Assembly: GCF_028595285.1 (NCBI RefSeq)
Contig: NZ_JAQQXQ010000008.1
Coordinates: forward strand, 62,001 to 126,000
Reading direction: 5' to 3'
DNA: 64,000 nucleotides
DNA from: Erythrobacter fulvus
GTDB taxonomy: Bacteria; Pseudomonadota; Alphaproteobacteria; Sphingomonadales; Sphingomonadaceae
Shown here: one piece after another, positions 33,564-42,885 of the stretch
Layout: each line of letters starts with the position of its first letter
Numbering within the stretch: position 1 is the first letter of the stretch
Program-made: the position numbers and the translations under genes
The notes under the pieces: generated by a model
Told to the model about the DNA's origin: nothing
Database searches by the model: none
What the model saw: the letters and a program-made list of their open reading frames with translations, nothing else

Positions 33564-34559
33564 ATGACCATCCGTTTTGCTTCCGCTGCTTCGGCCATTG
33601 CTGTTGCCGGTGTCCTTTCGACTCCCGTTCTGGCCGAGGGTCCCGCAGCCGCGCTGGAAACCGCCGCGCCGATCGTACTGACCGAAAAGGCCGCCGCGCG
33701 CCTTGCCGCTGGCGACGAAGATCTGGCGGGCGTCACCATCGCCGCGTCGGGCGAAGCCACCCCGGTGATCCTCACCGCCACCGGCGCCGCTCCGGGCCTT
33801 GCCGCGAATAATGGCGAAGTCGTCGTCTCCAGCGCCGCGATCGCCACCGCCGCCGCGGCTGCCGCCATGCAGGCCGAAGAGAATGGCGGGCGCCAGGAAA
33901 CCTTCACCGTCACGCTCAACCAGGACAGCTTCTTCGGCTTCTACCCGGCCTTCAACGGCCTGATCCCGGTCAGCGAGAATGTCGATTTCAGCTTCTACGG
34001 CATCATCTGGACCACCGACGCCTTCGGCACCGGCATCGGTTCCGACCTGTGGACCGAATTCGGCGTCGGTGCCGCGATCTACAGCGGCAATTTCGTCATC
34101 AAGCCGCAGGTCGGCCTCACCAACGGGGCGCTGCTGTCGGGCGGCGCGCGCGATCCGAACGGTGTTCCCGCCGGAACCGGCGGCAATTTCGCCGACGGCA
34201 TCGTGCCGAGTCTGACCATCAACTATTCCGACGACACCTTCGAGGCGGAATATTACGGCGGCTACTACGCTGCGCTGCGCAACCGCAATGATGATGCCGC
34301 GCTCGACTTCCTGCACACCTGGATCAACGCGGGCTACAAGTTCAGCGACAACGTATCGGCCGGCGCGCATTACGAGCTGCTGAGCAACACCCGCAACACC
34401 TTCCCCGGCGGATCGACCGCTCGGGTGTACCAGTGGGTGGGGCCCTATGTGCAGTTCAAGACCAGCAACGGCTTCTTCGCCCGCTTCACCGCCGGCGCGG
34501 ATATCGAAAGCGGCAATGACGGCGACTTCTACAAACTGACCGCCGGTTTCACGTTCTGA
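33564..34559 (+). CDS. Outer-membrane beta-barrel protein
   Basis: This 331-residue protein has a signal peptide ending in TPVLAEG, an alanine-rich N-terminal segment of about 90 residues, and then a beta-strand-rich domain with alternating aromatic residues: SFFGFYPAFNGLIPVSENVD, SFYGIIWTTD, EAEYYGGYYAALRN, and a terminal KLTAGFTF of the barrel type. It resembles a family of sphingomonad outer-membrane proteins without known function. A clear AAGGAG precedes the ATG. The expression level may be high, judging by the strong initiation site and codon bias. Confidence 0.75.
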   Translation: MTIRFASAASAIAVAGVLSTPVLAEGPAAALETAAPIVLTEKAAARLAAGDEDLAGVTIAASGEATPVILTATGAAPGLAANNGEVVVSSAAIATAAAAAAMQAEENGGRQETFTVTLNQDSFFGFYPAFNGLIPVSENVDFSFYGIIWTTDAFGTGIGSDLWTEFGVGAAIYSGNFVIKPQVGLTNGALLSGGARDPNGVPAGTGGNFADGIVPSLTINYSDDTFEAEYYGGYYAALRNRNDDAALDFLHTWINAGYKFSDNVSAGAHYELLSNTRNTFPGGSTARVYQWVGPYVQFKTSNGFFARFTAGADIESGNDGDFYKLTAGFTF

Positions 34560-34690
34560 TCCTTTGACGACCCTGAGGCACCCGGGGCGCGGGGGCGTGC
34601 GACATTATGCCGTGCGCCCCCTTTGCTTTGCGCCGCCTTTCCCATAACCTTATGCGCAGACAAGAGAATCGGGATCGGGAGAGCCTTTCA

Positions 34691-36973
34691 ATGATGCGGA
34701 TTACACTTCTGGCAGGCGGCCTTGCCGCGCTGCTGCTGGCCCCTGCGGGCGAGGCGCAGGCGCGCAGCCGGTTCGAGGCGACAATCACCCGCACCACCTA
34801 CGGCATCCCGCATATCCAGGCGGATACCTGGCAGGGTGTGGGATACGGCGTGGCCTATGCCTATGCCGCCGACAACCTGTGCCTGCTGGCAGAGGAATTC
34901 ACCACCGTGGCGGGCGAGCGTTCGCGCCATTTCGGGCCGGAGGCCAAGGCGGTGCTCGGCTTTCAGGAGGTGGACAATCTGTCCTCGGACGTGTTTTTCC
35001 GCGCTACAATCGATCTGCCCGCCTTGCGCGAAGGCTTCGGGGGGCAAAGCCGCGAGTCGCGCGGGCTCGCAGAGGGCTATGTCGCGGGTTACAACCGCTT
35101 CCTGAAGGACGCGGACGCGGACGGCATTCCCGCCGAATGCCGCGGCCAGCCGTGGGTGCGCGCGATCACGCTTGATGATGTGCTGCGCCTCAACGAAAAG
35201 CAGATGCTGCTCGCCTCCTCGCTGGCGCTGGCCCCGGGCATCGCGGGCGCAGCGCCCCCGGGCAGCGCCGCTCCCAAGGTCGCGATGGCCCTGCCCAAGC
35301 CGGGCGAGCTCGGCATCGGCAGCAATGGCTGGGCCTTCGGCGGCGAGGCAACCGCCGACGGACGCGGCATGGTGATCGGCAATCCGCATTTCCCGTGGAA
35401 CGGGCCGAGCCGGTTCTGGCAACTCCACGTCACCGGCCCTGACGGTTATGACGTGATGGGCGTCGGCATTGCCGGGACGCCGATCCCGACGCTTGGCTTC
35501 AACAAGGATGTCGGCTGGACCCACACCGTCACCGCGGCGCGCCACTTCACGTTGCACACGCTGACTCTCGATCCCGCCGATCCGACCCGCTACATGCTCG
35601 ACGGGACAAGTGTGGCGATGGAACCGCGCACCATCACCGTGCCGATGCCCGAAGGCACGCCGGACGTCACCCGCACGCTCTACACCACCCGCTTCGGCCC
35701 GGTCTTCGTTGCCCCTCAATCGGGCGTGAACTGGAGCGCGGCGATGGCCTTCGCGGTCAAGGATGCCAATCGCGGCAACCAGCGCGCGATCGAAACCTGG
35801 CTGCGCATCGGCCAGGCGAAAAATGTCGGCGAGATCAAGACCGCGGTAAGCGCGACGCTGGGTATTCCGTGGGTCAACACCATCGCCGCCGACCGCTTCG
35901 GCGATGCGCTCCACGCCGATATCACTGCGGTGCCGAACGTGTCGGCAGACAAGATCGCCGCCTGCGCGACCCCGCTTTCGCCGCTGTTCGCCTCGATTGC
36001 GACGCTGCTCGACGGATCGCGCGCGGACTGCGACTGGGACGTGGCAGGCGGCACGCCGGTGCCCGGCCTGATGCCTGCGAGCAATCAGGCTGCCACCATC
36101 GTGCGCGGCTATCTTACCAATTCCAATGACAGCTACTGGCTCAGCAATCCGCGCCTGCCGCACCCCGCCCTGTCGCCGATCCTCGGCAAGCATGCACAGG
36201 CGCTGAGCTTGCGCACGCGGTCGAACTTCACCGAGACTGAAGCGCTGCTGGCTGCCGGCAAGGTCGATCATGCGCGCGCGCAGGCGCAGGTTTTCGCCAA
36301 CAAAAGCCTTGCTGCCGACATGACGGTGGCCCCGCTGCTGGCGCTGTGCGAAAGCACGGCAGAACCCGCCGAAACAGTGGCGCGCGGCTGCGCGGCGCTG
36401 GCGGGCTGGGATCGCCGCTATGAGGCATCGAGCCGCGGTTCGGCGCTGTTCCGCGCCTTCTGGGCCAAGGTGGGGGGGCGCAGCGATCTGTGGGCGGTGC
36501 CTTTCGATCCGGCAGACCCGGTAAATACGCCGCGCGATATCGCCACCGACGGCGCGAAGGGCGAAAAGCTGCTCGCGGCGCTGGGCGAGGCGGTGGCCGA
36601 TCTGGACAATGCCGGGATCGGCATCGACGCGCCATGGGGCGACGTGCAGCGCTGGATCGCCAATGGTGACGCCATTCCGATCCACGGCGGTCCCGGCACG
36701 GCGGGGGTGCTCAACTACCAGGATGCCCGCCCCTCGCCTGCGGGCGGGCTCGTGCCGGTCCACGGATCAAGCTACATCCAGATCGTCGGCTTCGATGCGT
36801 CAGGCCCGGTGGTCGATGCGATCCTCAGCTATTCGCAGTCAACCGACCCCGCCTCGCCGCATTACGCCGATCAGACCCGCGCCTACGCCGCCAAACGCTG
36901 GCACCGCCTGCCGTTTTCCCCCGACGAGATCGCGGCACAGGCCATCGGCAAGACAAAACGGATCGCGGAATAA
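34691..36973 (+). CDS. Penicillin amidase-family acylase (PvdQ-like)
   Basis: This 760-residue precursor has a signal peptide (ending QARSRF), an alpha chain and a beta chain of an Ntn-hydrolase. The self-processing site is around GIGSNGWAFGGEATADG, where the serine would become the N-terminal nucleophile of the beta chain. GMVIGNPHFPWNGPSRFWQL then matches acyl-homoserine-lactone acylases such as PvdQ and QuiP. Such enzymes act in the periplasm on acyl-homoserine lactones, siderophore precursors or other acylamides. No luxI/luxR or siderophore genes lie nearby, so the natural substrate is open. The start at 34691 has GGGAG upstream. Confidence 0.9.
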   Translation: MMRITLLAGGLAALLLAPAGEAQARSRFEATITRTTYGIPHIQADTWQGVGYGVAYAYAADNLCLLAEEFTTVAGERSRHFGPEAKAVLGFQEVDNLSSDVFFRATIDLPALREGFGGQSRESRGLAEGYVAGYNRFLKDADADGIPAECRGQPWVRAITLDDVLRLNEKQMLLASSLALAPGIAGAAPPGSAAPKVAMALPKPGELGIGSNGWAFGGEATADGRGMVIGNPHFPWNGPSRFWQLHVTGPDGYDVMGVGIAGTPIPTLGFNKDVGWTHTVTAARHFTLHTLTLDPADPTRYMLDGTSVAMEPRTITVPMPEGTPDVTRTLYTTRFGPVFVAPQSGVNWSAAMAFAVKDANRGNQRAIETWLRIGQAKNVGEIKTAVSATLGIPWVNTIAADRFGDALHADITAVPNVSADKIAACATPLSPLFASIATLLDGSRADCDWDVAGGTPVPGLMPASNQAATIVRGYLTNSNDSYWLSNPRLPHPALSPILGKHAQALSLRTRSNFTETEALLAAGKVDHARAQAQVFANKSLAADMTVAPLLALCESTAEPAETVARGCAALAGWDRRYEASSRGSALFRAFWAKVGGRSDLWAVPFDPADPVNTPRDIATDGAKGEKLLAALGEAVADLDNAGIGIDAPWGDVQRWIANGDAIPIHGGPGTAGVLNYQDARPSPAGGLVPVHGSSYIQIVGFDASGPVVDAILSYSQSTDPASPHYADQTRAYAAKRWHRLPFSPDEIAAQAIGKTKRIAE

Positions 36974-37475
36974 CCGCAACAGCCTCACGCCGTCGGGCTA
37001 AGGGGAGCAGGTTACGACAACCCGCTCCCACAAGGCCGTGATCCGGCCAATCGCGCCGCCGCGATGTCGGGATTGCTGAATAGGCTCGACGAAGCCCGAA
37101 TTGCGCGCAGACAATCCCGAACTATAGCCCCTAGGGACGTCGGTAATTTTGGATGGCTAATCAGAAGATTAGCCATTAGTAATGCAATATCGCTGCGAGC
37201 AGAGATGTTCAGATTAGGTGGCTCGCCGCTTTAGCCCAGGCTATTATGCGAGAGACGCCGACTGCAAGATATTGCTGCAGATCACGAACCTTTTCACCAA
37301 TATTTCAGGTGAGGATAATGGCGGCGATCAGCTTGCGGCCGCAAACCAAAATATTTTGCGCCACGCCCCGACGAGCCGATCTGGATCGCAAAATAGTGAT
37401 AAGGCCAAAGCGCGTATCCTTCCCGCTTGCGACCTGCATTTCCTCGATATCCGCGTCAATCGGGCAAGGGAGGGC
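36974..37475. other. 502-base region without a supported gene
   Basis: The sequence between the acylase gene and the tRNA contains small open frames with no supporting features. A perfect 10-base stem, ATGGCTAATC / GATTAGCCAT with a four-base loop, lies at 37153-37176 and could be an operator or the stem of a small RNA. Its GC content is lower than average in the right half. It may contain the remnants of a decayed gene; nothing firm can be said. Confidence 0.5.
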
Positions 37476-37549
37476 TGGAGCGGGTGAAGGGAATCGAACC
37501 CTCGTCGTAAGCTTGGGAAGCTTCTGCTCTACCATTGAGCTACACCCGC
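37476..37549 (-). tRNA. tRNA-Gly (anticodon CCC)
   Basis: On the minus strand the 74-base sequence begins GCGGGTGTAGCTCAATGGTA, followed by an anticodon arm with loop TTCCCAA, a T-arm with GGTTCGATTCC, and ends CACCCGCTCCA. The acceptor stem GCGGGTG pairs with CACCCGC, and the terminal CCA is encoded. The anticodon CCC reads GGG glycine codons. Confidence 0.95.
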
Positions 37550-37588
37550 CCGGGCCGCGGCGCGCTTGCCACGATTGGCGGGCGCCGG

Positions 37589-38329
37589 TCAACTGGTTCC
37601 TTTCGTGCCCGTTGCGACCGCAAACTCCGCCCACACGGGCAAGTGATCCGATGCCGTTGTCGCAAGCGCGCTGCGGTGAACGCCGTAGTCCCGGGGCACC
37701 ATGCGATTGCAGTGCATGATCCGATCAAGCCGCCCCACCGGACGGCTGCTATGAAAGCTCGGGCCGCAGTCGAGGATGGCGAAGGAGCGACCGAATTCGC
37801 GGAACGCCCCTGACTGGATGCGCCATTCGTTGAGATCGCCCATCAGCACCGTGGGATGTTGCGCCTGGGCTGCTTCGGCCAGTTCGGTGATCGCTCGCGC
37901 CTGCCGCCCGCGCCACAGCCCCGACAGATCGAGATGCATTCCGAAAACGCTCAACTTCGCTCCGCCCGGCGTCTCGACTGTGGCGGTCACAACGCCGCGC
38001 GGTTCGAGGTAGGGAATATGAATGATGTCGTGATGGGTGACTTCCATCCCCTTGCGCACCAGAATCGCATTGCCGTGCCAGCCCATCGAATCCTGCTGAA
38101 CGTCGAGCGGGACAGGGACATAATCGGTGTGGTGATCGATCAGCATCTGCGGCAGGACGCTGGATCGCACGCCAAAGCGGCGGTCTGCTTCCTGCAAGGC
38201 GACGATGTCGGCATCGATTTCCTGCAATACCTTGAGGATGCGCAGCGGATTGCGCCGGCGGTCGGTGCCGAGCGCCTTTCGGATATTGTAGCTTGCAACC
38301 TTGACCGTTGCGTGCGGGCGATCGGACAT
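37589..38329 (-). CDS. Endonuclease/exonuclease/phosphatase-family protein
   Basis: This 246-residue protein has the EEP fold pattern: VASYNIRKALG, the metal-binding glutamate in DIVALQEADRRF, FGMHLDLSG, VLMGDLNEWR and the terminal SDHLPVWAEF with the catalytic histidine. Members include DNases, phosphodiesterases and sphingomyelinases. No signal peptide is seen. The ATG at 38329 (MSDRPHATVKV) fits the start of the fold; the longer frame adds residues without similarity. The small gap to the upstream efflux gene suggests it may be transcribed with that operon. Confidence 0.85.
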   Translation of the reverse strand: MSDRPHATVKVASYNIRKALGTDRRRNPLRILKVLQEIDADIVALQEADRRFGVRSSVLPQMLIDHHTDYVPVPLDVQQDSMGWHGNAILVRKGMEVTHHDIIHIPYLEPRGVVTATVETPGGAKLSVFGMHLDLSGLWRGRQARAITELAEAAQAQHPTVLMGDLNEWRIQSGAFREFGRSFAILDCGPSFHSSRPVGRLDRIMHCNRMVPRDYGVHRSALATTASDHLPVWAEFAVATGTKGTS

Positions 38330-38398
38330 GACAGATTCACTCGGGACGGCGCGGAAAGCGCCAAGGTGCGTCACCCGCCGCAGATCCGCAAGGGCCGC

Positions 38399-39772
38399 TC
38401 AACCGCCGTTCTGATCCATTTCGCCACCGACTGCCGTAAACAGATCAACATGGGCCTGCGCGAGACTGGCATTGCCGTCGATCAACGCTTCGCGGCTCGA
38501 AATCAGCTGGCGTTGTACGTCGAGCACGTCGAACAAGGAGGCGAGCCCCTCGCGGTAGAGCGCGTTGGACTGTTCGAACGCCGCCTCGCTTTCCGTGACG
38601 GCATTCTGGAATTCGTTGGTGCGATCCTTGGCGGCGCTGATGCCGGTGAGCGCGGTCTCGACCTCGGCCAGGACGGACAGCAGCGCCTGCCGGTAGTTGG
38701 CCAGTTCGGCAGCAAGGTTGCTTTCGGCGGCACGCACTTCGGCGCGGCGCCGACCGCCGTCGATCAGCGGCACGCCCAGCACAGCCGAAAGACTGGCAAT
38801 GGCCTGCGAAAACAGCCCGTCGGCGCTGCCGTCGCCCAGCGTCACCAAACCGGGCAAGGCCAACGCGGGGAGCAGATCGGCGCGCTCGATCCCCACGCGC
38901 GCGGCGGCTTCGGCGATATTGGCTTCGGCCAGCAGCAGATCCGGGCGACGGCGGAGAAGATCGGCAGGCACACCGATGGCCGGCCCCTGCGCATAGGTGG
39001 GCACCTGCGCGTCGGCCCCTGCCCCGGGAACGCCCGACGGCGCATCGCCCACCAGCACCGCCAGCGCATTGGCTGCCCGCGCGCGGGCCAGCAGCAGCAG
39101 GCCGCGCTGCGCCTCCGTACGGGCAACGTCCGCGCGGGCACGGCGCACGTCGAGGTTGGACGACAGGCCCGCCTCGAACCGCAGAGTCACGATCCTGAGG
39201 GTCTGGCGCTGGAGATCGCTCGATTCCTCGAGCAACCGCAACCGCGCGGCGGTGCGCTGCAATTCGATATACTGGCTCGCGACGGCTGCCGCGAGCAGAC
39301 GGCGCTGGTCCGCAACCAGCTGCGCGGCTCCGTCGGCGGCGGCGACAGCGGCGGCACGTTCGGCCGACAGCCTCCCGTTGATGTCGATCCGCCACACGCC
39401 GCCAAGGCTTGCGCCGGCCCCGTTGGAACCGCTCCCGCGATCATCCACCGCGACATCGCCCGACAATTCGCCGTCGATGGTGGGCAAAAAGTCCGACTCT
39501 TCGGCCACGACAATCGCCCGCGCCGCCGCCAGCCGCTGGCGCGCAGCCTCGAGCGAGGGGTTGCGGTCAAGCGCCCGTTCGATCAGCGCGTCGAGTTCCG
39601 GATCGCGAAACCCGTGCCACCACGCGTCGTCCAGCCCCGTTTCGGGCCGCACCTCGGCGAAATAGTCGGACGGCAAGGCAATCCCCGCCACCGGTTCGAC
39701 AGCGGGAATGCGCGGAGACGTGCAACCCGCCAGCAGAGCGAGGCCCGGTACGAGCACGGCAAGACGGATCAT
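38399..39772 (-). CDS. RND efflux outer membrane lipoprotein (NodT type)
   Basis: This 457-residue protein begins with a lipoprotein signal ending in LLAGC (Cys17) and shows the two-fold repeated helical layout of TolC-like outer membrane factors of the NodT group. Recognisable segments are DDAWWHGFRDPELDALIERA, RNPSLEAARQRLAAARA, and the second repeat with SYEDGLASL-like NALYREGLASLFDVLDVQRQ. It would form the outer membrane channel of the tripartite efflux pump encoded by the upstream genes. Its ATG overlaps the stop of the permease gene (ATGA). Confidence 0.93.
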   Translation of the reverse strand: MIRLAVLVPGLALLAGCTSPRIPAVEPVAGIALPSDYFAEVRPETGLDDAWWHGFRDPELDALIERALDRNPSLEAARQRLAAARAIVVAEESDFLPTIDGELSGDVAVDDRGSGSNGAGASLGGVWRIDINGRLSAERAAAVAAADGAAQLVADQRRLLAAAVASQYIELQRTAARLRLLEESSDLQRQTLRIVTLRFEAGLSSNLDVRRARADVARTEAQRGLLLLARARAANALAVLVGDAPSGVPGAGADAQVPTYAQGPAIGVPADLLRRRPDLLLAEANIAEAAARVGIERADLLPALALPGLVTLGDGSADGLFSQAIASLSAVLGVPLIDGGRRRAEVRAAESNLAAELANYRQALLSVLAEVETALTGISAAKDRTNEFQNAVTESEAAFEQSNALYREGLASLFDVLDVQRQLISSREALIDGNASLAQAHVDLFTAVGGEMDQNGG

Positions 39773-42700
39773 GCCGCTGCCCCCGCCGCGGTGCCTTCCT
39801 CGTCGGCACGCAGTTCCCGTTCCAACCGCGCCAGATCGACACTGCGCGGCTTGGCCAGCCGGGCGATCAAGGCATAGAGGGCGGGGACAAGGAACAGGGT
39901 GAACACAGCGGCGATCCCCAGACCGCCGAAGATCACCCAGCCGATCGCCTGCCGTGCTTCCGCACCCGCACCGCTCGCGATCACCAGCGGCACCGCGCCC
40001 GCGACTGTAGAGATCAGCGTCATGGCGATGGGCCGCAACCGCAGAGTCGCCGCGTCGCGGATAGCCGTGGCGACATCGGCGCCTTCCTCGCGCCGCTGGT
40101 CGGCAAATTCCACCATCAGGATGCCGTTTTTCGCCATCAGACCGATCAGCATGACAAGGCCAATCTGCGAATAGATATTGAGCGATGTACCTGTGGCAAA
40201 CAGCGCAAAGATCGCAGCCGCAAGTGCGAAGGGGATCGACACAAGGATGACGAAGGGGCTGGCGAGGCTTTCGAACTGCGCCACCAGCACGAGGAACACG
40301 ATCAGGATCGCGAAACCATAGGTCAGCAGCAATTCGCGCGAGCTTTCCTCCAGCTGCTGCGCCTCACCCTGCAGGATCGGTTCGATCCCTTCGGCCAGCG
40401 CCTCACCCGAAAGACGCTCGATCTCGGCAATCGCATCGGCCAGCGGCACGCCCGGCGCTATCGCCGCCTGCACCTCGATCGCGCGGCGCTGCTCGGTGCG
40501 GTCAAGCTCGGCAGCGACGCCTTCTTCGGTAAAACGGGTGAGCGAGGACAGCGGCACCAGCCCGCCTGCGGACGAGCGGACATAGAGATTGCCCAGATCG
40601 GCGGGACGGGTGATCGACTCGGTCTGCGCGGTCAGGAAGATCGGGATCGCCTGATCGTCGACATTGAGATCGACCACTTCGAGCCCGTCGACCATGGCCC
40701 TGAGCGTCAGCGCAATATCATCAAGCGACACGCCCAGATCCGCCGCCCGCGCGCGATCGATACCGATCGACAGCTGCGGCTGGGTCGGCTGGTAGGAAAT
40801 CTCGGGATCGGAAAGGATCGGCGAGGTTTCGATCGCGTCCGCCAGTGTGCGCGCCGAACGGTAGATGCCTTCGTAATCGTCACCCGTCAGCGCCACCTGG
40901 ATACCGCCCTGCCCGCCGCCGCCGCGACCGCCGCCAAGCGTGGAGCGCCCCCGGGCGGAAGCGCGCGAGCCGGGAATGGCATCGAGCGGCTGCTCCAGTG
41001 CGGCGACAATCTCGCCCTGGCTACGTTTGCGCGCATCCCAGTCGGCCAGTGTTGCGGTGATGACGATCAGATTGGGATCGTAGCGTCCGACGATCGAGAG
41101 GTTGGACTGGATCTCGCCGCTTTCCCGCAGCGGCGCGAGCACGGCCTCGATCTCGTCCAGCTCCTCGTCCATGAAGGCCAGCCCAGTGCCGTCCGGCCCG
41201 CGCGCCCAGACATAGAAGCTGGCGCGGTCTTCCTCGGGGACCAGTTCCTCGTCGAGCTGGGTATAGACGGCACCGGCGGCCACCAGCGCCAGCAGCGAGG
41301 CACCGACAACCCGCCAAGGCCGGGCAATGCACGCGGCAACCAGCGCGTCGTATCGGTGCGCGAAGCGGCTGGCGAAGGCCTGCAGGCGCGGGTCGGGATC
41401 GGCCCCGTCGCCCGCCAGATCGATCTTGGCGGCGAGAGCTGGCACCAGACTGACGGCGACAAAGGTCGACAGGATCACCGCAATCGCGAGCACGAAGCCG
41501 AATTCGCGGAACAGGCGGCCCGTTTCCGAAGGAAGGAAGCTGATCGGCACGAAGACCGAGACAAGTACCGCCGTGGTGGCGATCACCGCGAAATAGACCT
41601 GCCGCGTCCCCAGCACCGCAGCTGCCTTCTTGCCCAGCCCCTGTTCCTTCTGGAGCCGCTGGGCGTTTTCCAGCACGACGATGGCATCGTCGACCACCAG
41701 CCCCGTCGCCAGCACCAGCGCGAGCAGGGTGAGCAGGTTGATCGAAAAGCCCAGAGCCCAGATCCCCGCAACCACCCCGATCAGCGCCACGGGGATCGCG
41801 GTGCTGGGGATCAGCGTCGGTTTCAGGTGGCCGAAGAACAGATAGATCACCGCCATCACCACCAGCACAGTGACAACCAGCGTCACCGCTACTTCGCGCA
41901 CCGAGACGCGGATAAATTCGGCGTCATCGGAAATGACACGGATATCAATATCATCGAACCGCGCGTCCAGCCGTTCGGCCGCAGCGCGGGTCGCATCGGA
42001 AATGGCGATGGTATTGGAATTGGCCTGCCGGATGACGCCCAGCCCGATCACCGGTTCGCCGTCGAGCCGCACATAGCTGGTCGCATCGGCAGGCGCGAAA
42101 TAGGCCTGCGCGACGTCGCCGACAGTCACCTCGTCGCGGATCACCACACCGGCGATAAGCGCCGGATCGGCGGCATTGGCCTCTGCCCGCACCAGCAATT
42201 CCTGCGCATCGGAGCGGAACGAACCTGCCGGGGTGTCGAATGGCGCCTGCTCCAGCGCCGCGGCGACATCGCTCATGGTCAGCCGGTAGCGCGCCAGCCG
42301 GATCGGATCGACCGCGATGCGCAGCTGCGTCGGGCGCGCACCGAAAGTCTCGATGCTGGCCACGCCCTCGGCGGCGAGCAGTTCGGGAATGATGTCGTTC
42401 TCGACGATGCGGGTAAGTTCGGCGACGACGTAGCGGCGACTAGAAACCGCGACCGTCATGATCGCTTCGGCGTCCTGATCGGCCTTGACCACCTGCACCT
42501 GCTCGACCCGCTCGGGCAGTTCGCGGGTCACACGGCTGACAGCTTCGCGCAGATCGGAGGCAGCGGTATCGAGATCGGTGCCAGGGTTGAACTCGACCCG
42601 GATGCGGCTGTTGTTCTCTTCCGAGGATGAACGGATATTGCGCACGCCATTGACCCGCGCGGCGGCATTTTCGAGCCGCGAGGTAACCTCGGCATCCATC

Positions 42701-42885
42701 GTCTCGGGCGCGGCGCCGGGCAGGGTTGCGCTGACGGTGACGATCGGGCGATCGACATTGGGCAATTCGCGCACCTCGGTGCCGAGCAGCGCCGCCGCCC
42801 CCGCGATCACGATCAGGAGGTTGAGGACGATAACCAGCAGCGGCCGCTTGACCGCCAGCAGGGGAAGATCATTGCGGCTGCTCAC
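39769..42885 (-). CDS. RND efflux permease (AcrB family)
   Basis: This 1038-residue inner membrane transporter of the AcrB/MexB family has the usual 12 membrane segments and two large periplasmic loops. The proton-relay segment GLVVDDAIVVLENAQRLQKE in transmembrane helix 4 has the two conserved aspartates, and NGILMVEFADQRREEG in the second half is typical. The start is a GTG overlapping the stop of the adaptor gene (GTGA), which removes about 75 residues of arginine-rich antisense sequence from the longest frame. Its substrates cannot be predicted; these pumps export drugs, dyes or lipids. Confidence 0.95.
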   Translation of the reverse strand: MSSRNDLPLLAVKRPLLVIVLNLLIVIAGAAALLGTEVRELPNVDRPIVTVSATLPGAAPETMDAEVTSRLENAAARVNGVRNIRSSSEENNSRIRVEFNPGTDLDTAASDLREAVSRVTRELPERVEQVQVVKADQDAEAIMTVAVSSRRYVVAELTRIVENDIIPELLAAEGVASIETFGARPTQLRIAVDPIRLARYRLTMSDVAAALEQAPFDTPAGSFRSDAQELLVRAEANAADPALIAGVVIRDEVTVGDVAQAYFAPADATSYVRLDGEPVIGLGVIRQANSNTIAISDATRAAAERLDARFDDIDIRVISDDAEFIRVSVREVAVTLVVTVLVVMAVIYLFFGHLKPTLIPSTAIPVALIGVVAGIWALGFSINLLTLLALVLATGLVVDDAIVVLENAQRLQKEQGLGKKAAAVLGTRQVYFAVIATTAVLVSVFVPISFLPSETGRLFREFGFVLAIAVILSTFVAVSLVPALAAKIDLAGDGADPDPRLQAFASRFAHRYDALVAACIARPWRVVGASLLALVAAGAVYTQLDEELVPEEDRASFYVWARGPDGTGLAFMDEELDEIEAVLAPLRESGEIQSNLSIVGRYDPNLIVITATLADWDARKRSQGEIVAALEQPLDAIPGSRASARGRSTLGGGRGGGGQGGIQVALTGDDYEGIYRSARTLADAIETSPILSDPEISYQPTQPQLSIGIDRARAADLGVSLDDIALTLRAMVDGLEVVDLNVDDQAIPIFLTAQTESITRPADLGNLYVRSSAGGLVPLSSLTRFTEEGVAAELDRTEQRRAIEVQAAIAPGVPLADAIAEIERLSGEALAEGIEPILQGEAQQLEESSRELLLTYGFAILIVFLVLVAQFESLASPFVILVSIPFALAAAIFALFATGTSLNIYSQIGLVMLIGLMAKNGILMVEFADQRREEGADVATAIRDAATLRLRPIAMTLISTVAGAVPLVIASGAGAEARQAIGWVIFGGLGIAAVFTLFLVPALYALIARLAKPRSVDLARLERELRADEEGTAAGAAA

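Noticed and set aside
34688-36763. A 691-residue frame opposite the acylase
   Set aside because: The acylase on the plus strand has a signal peptide and conserved processing site, and the antisense product is a low-complexity shadow.
37218-37487. Small frame upstream of the tRNA
   Set aside because: It runs into the tRNA gene, has no ribosome binding site and has unremarkable composition; a decayed gene cannot be excluded.
39409-42630. A 1073-residue frame opposite the RND permease
   Set aside because: The permease has complete helix 4 proton-relay residues and operon overlaps; the opposite frame is rich in Arg, Asp and His with no signal or domain.
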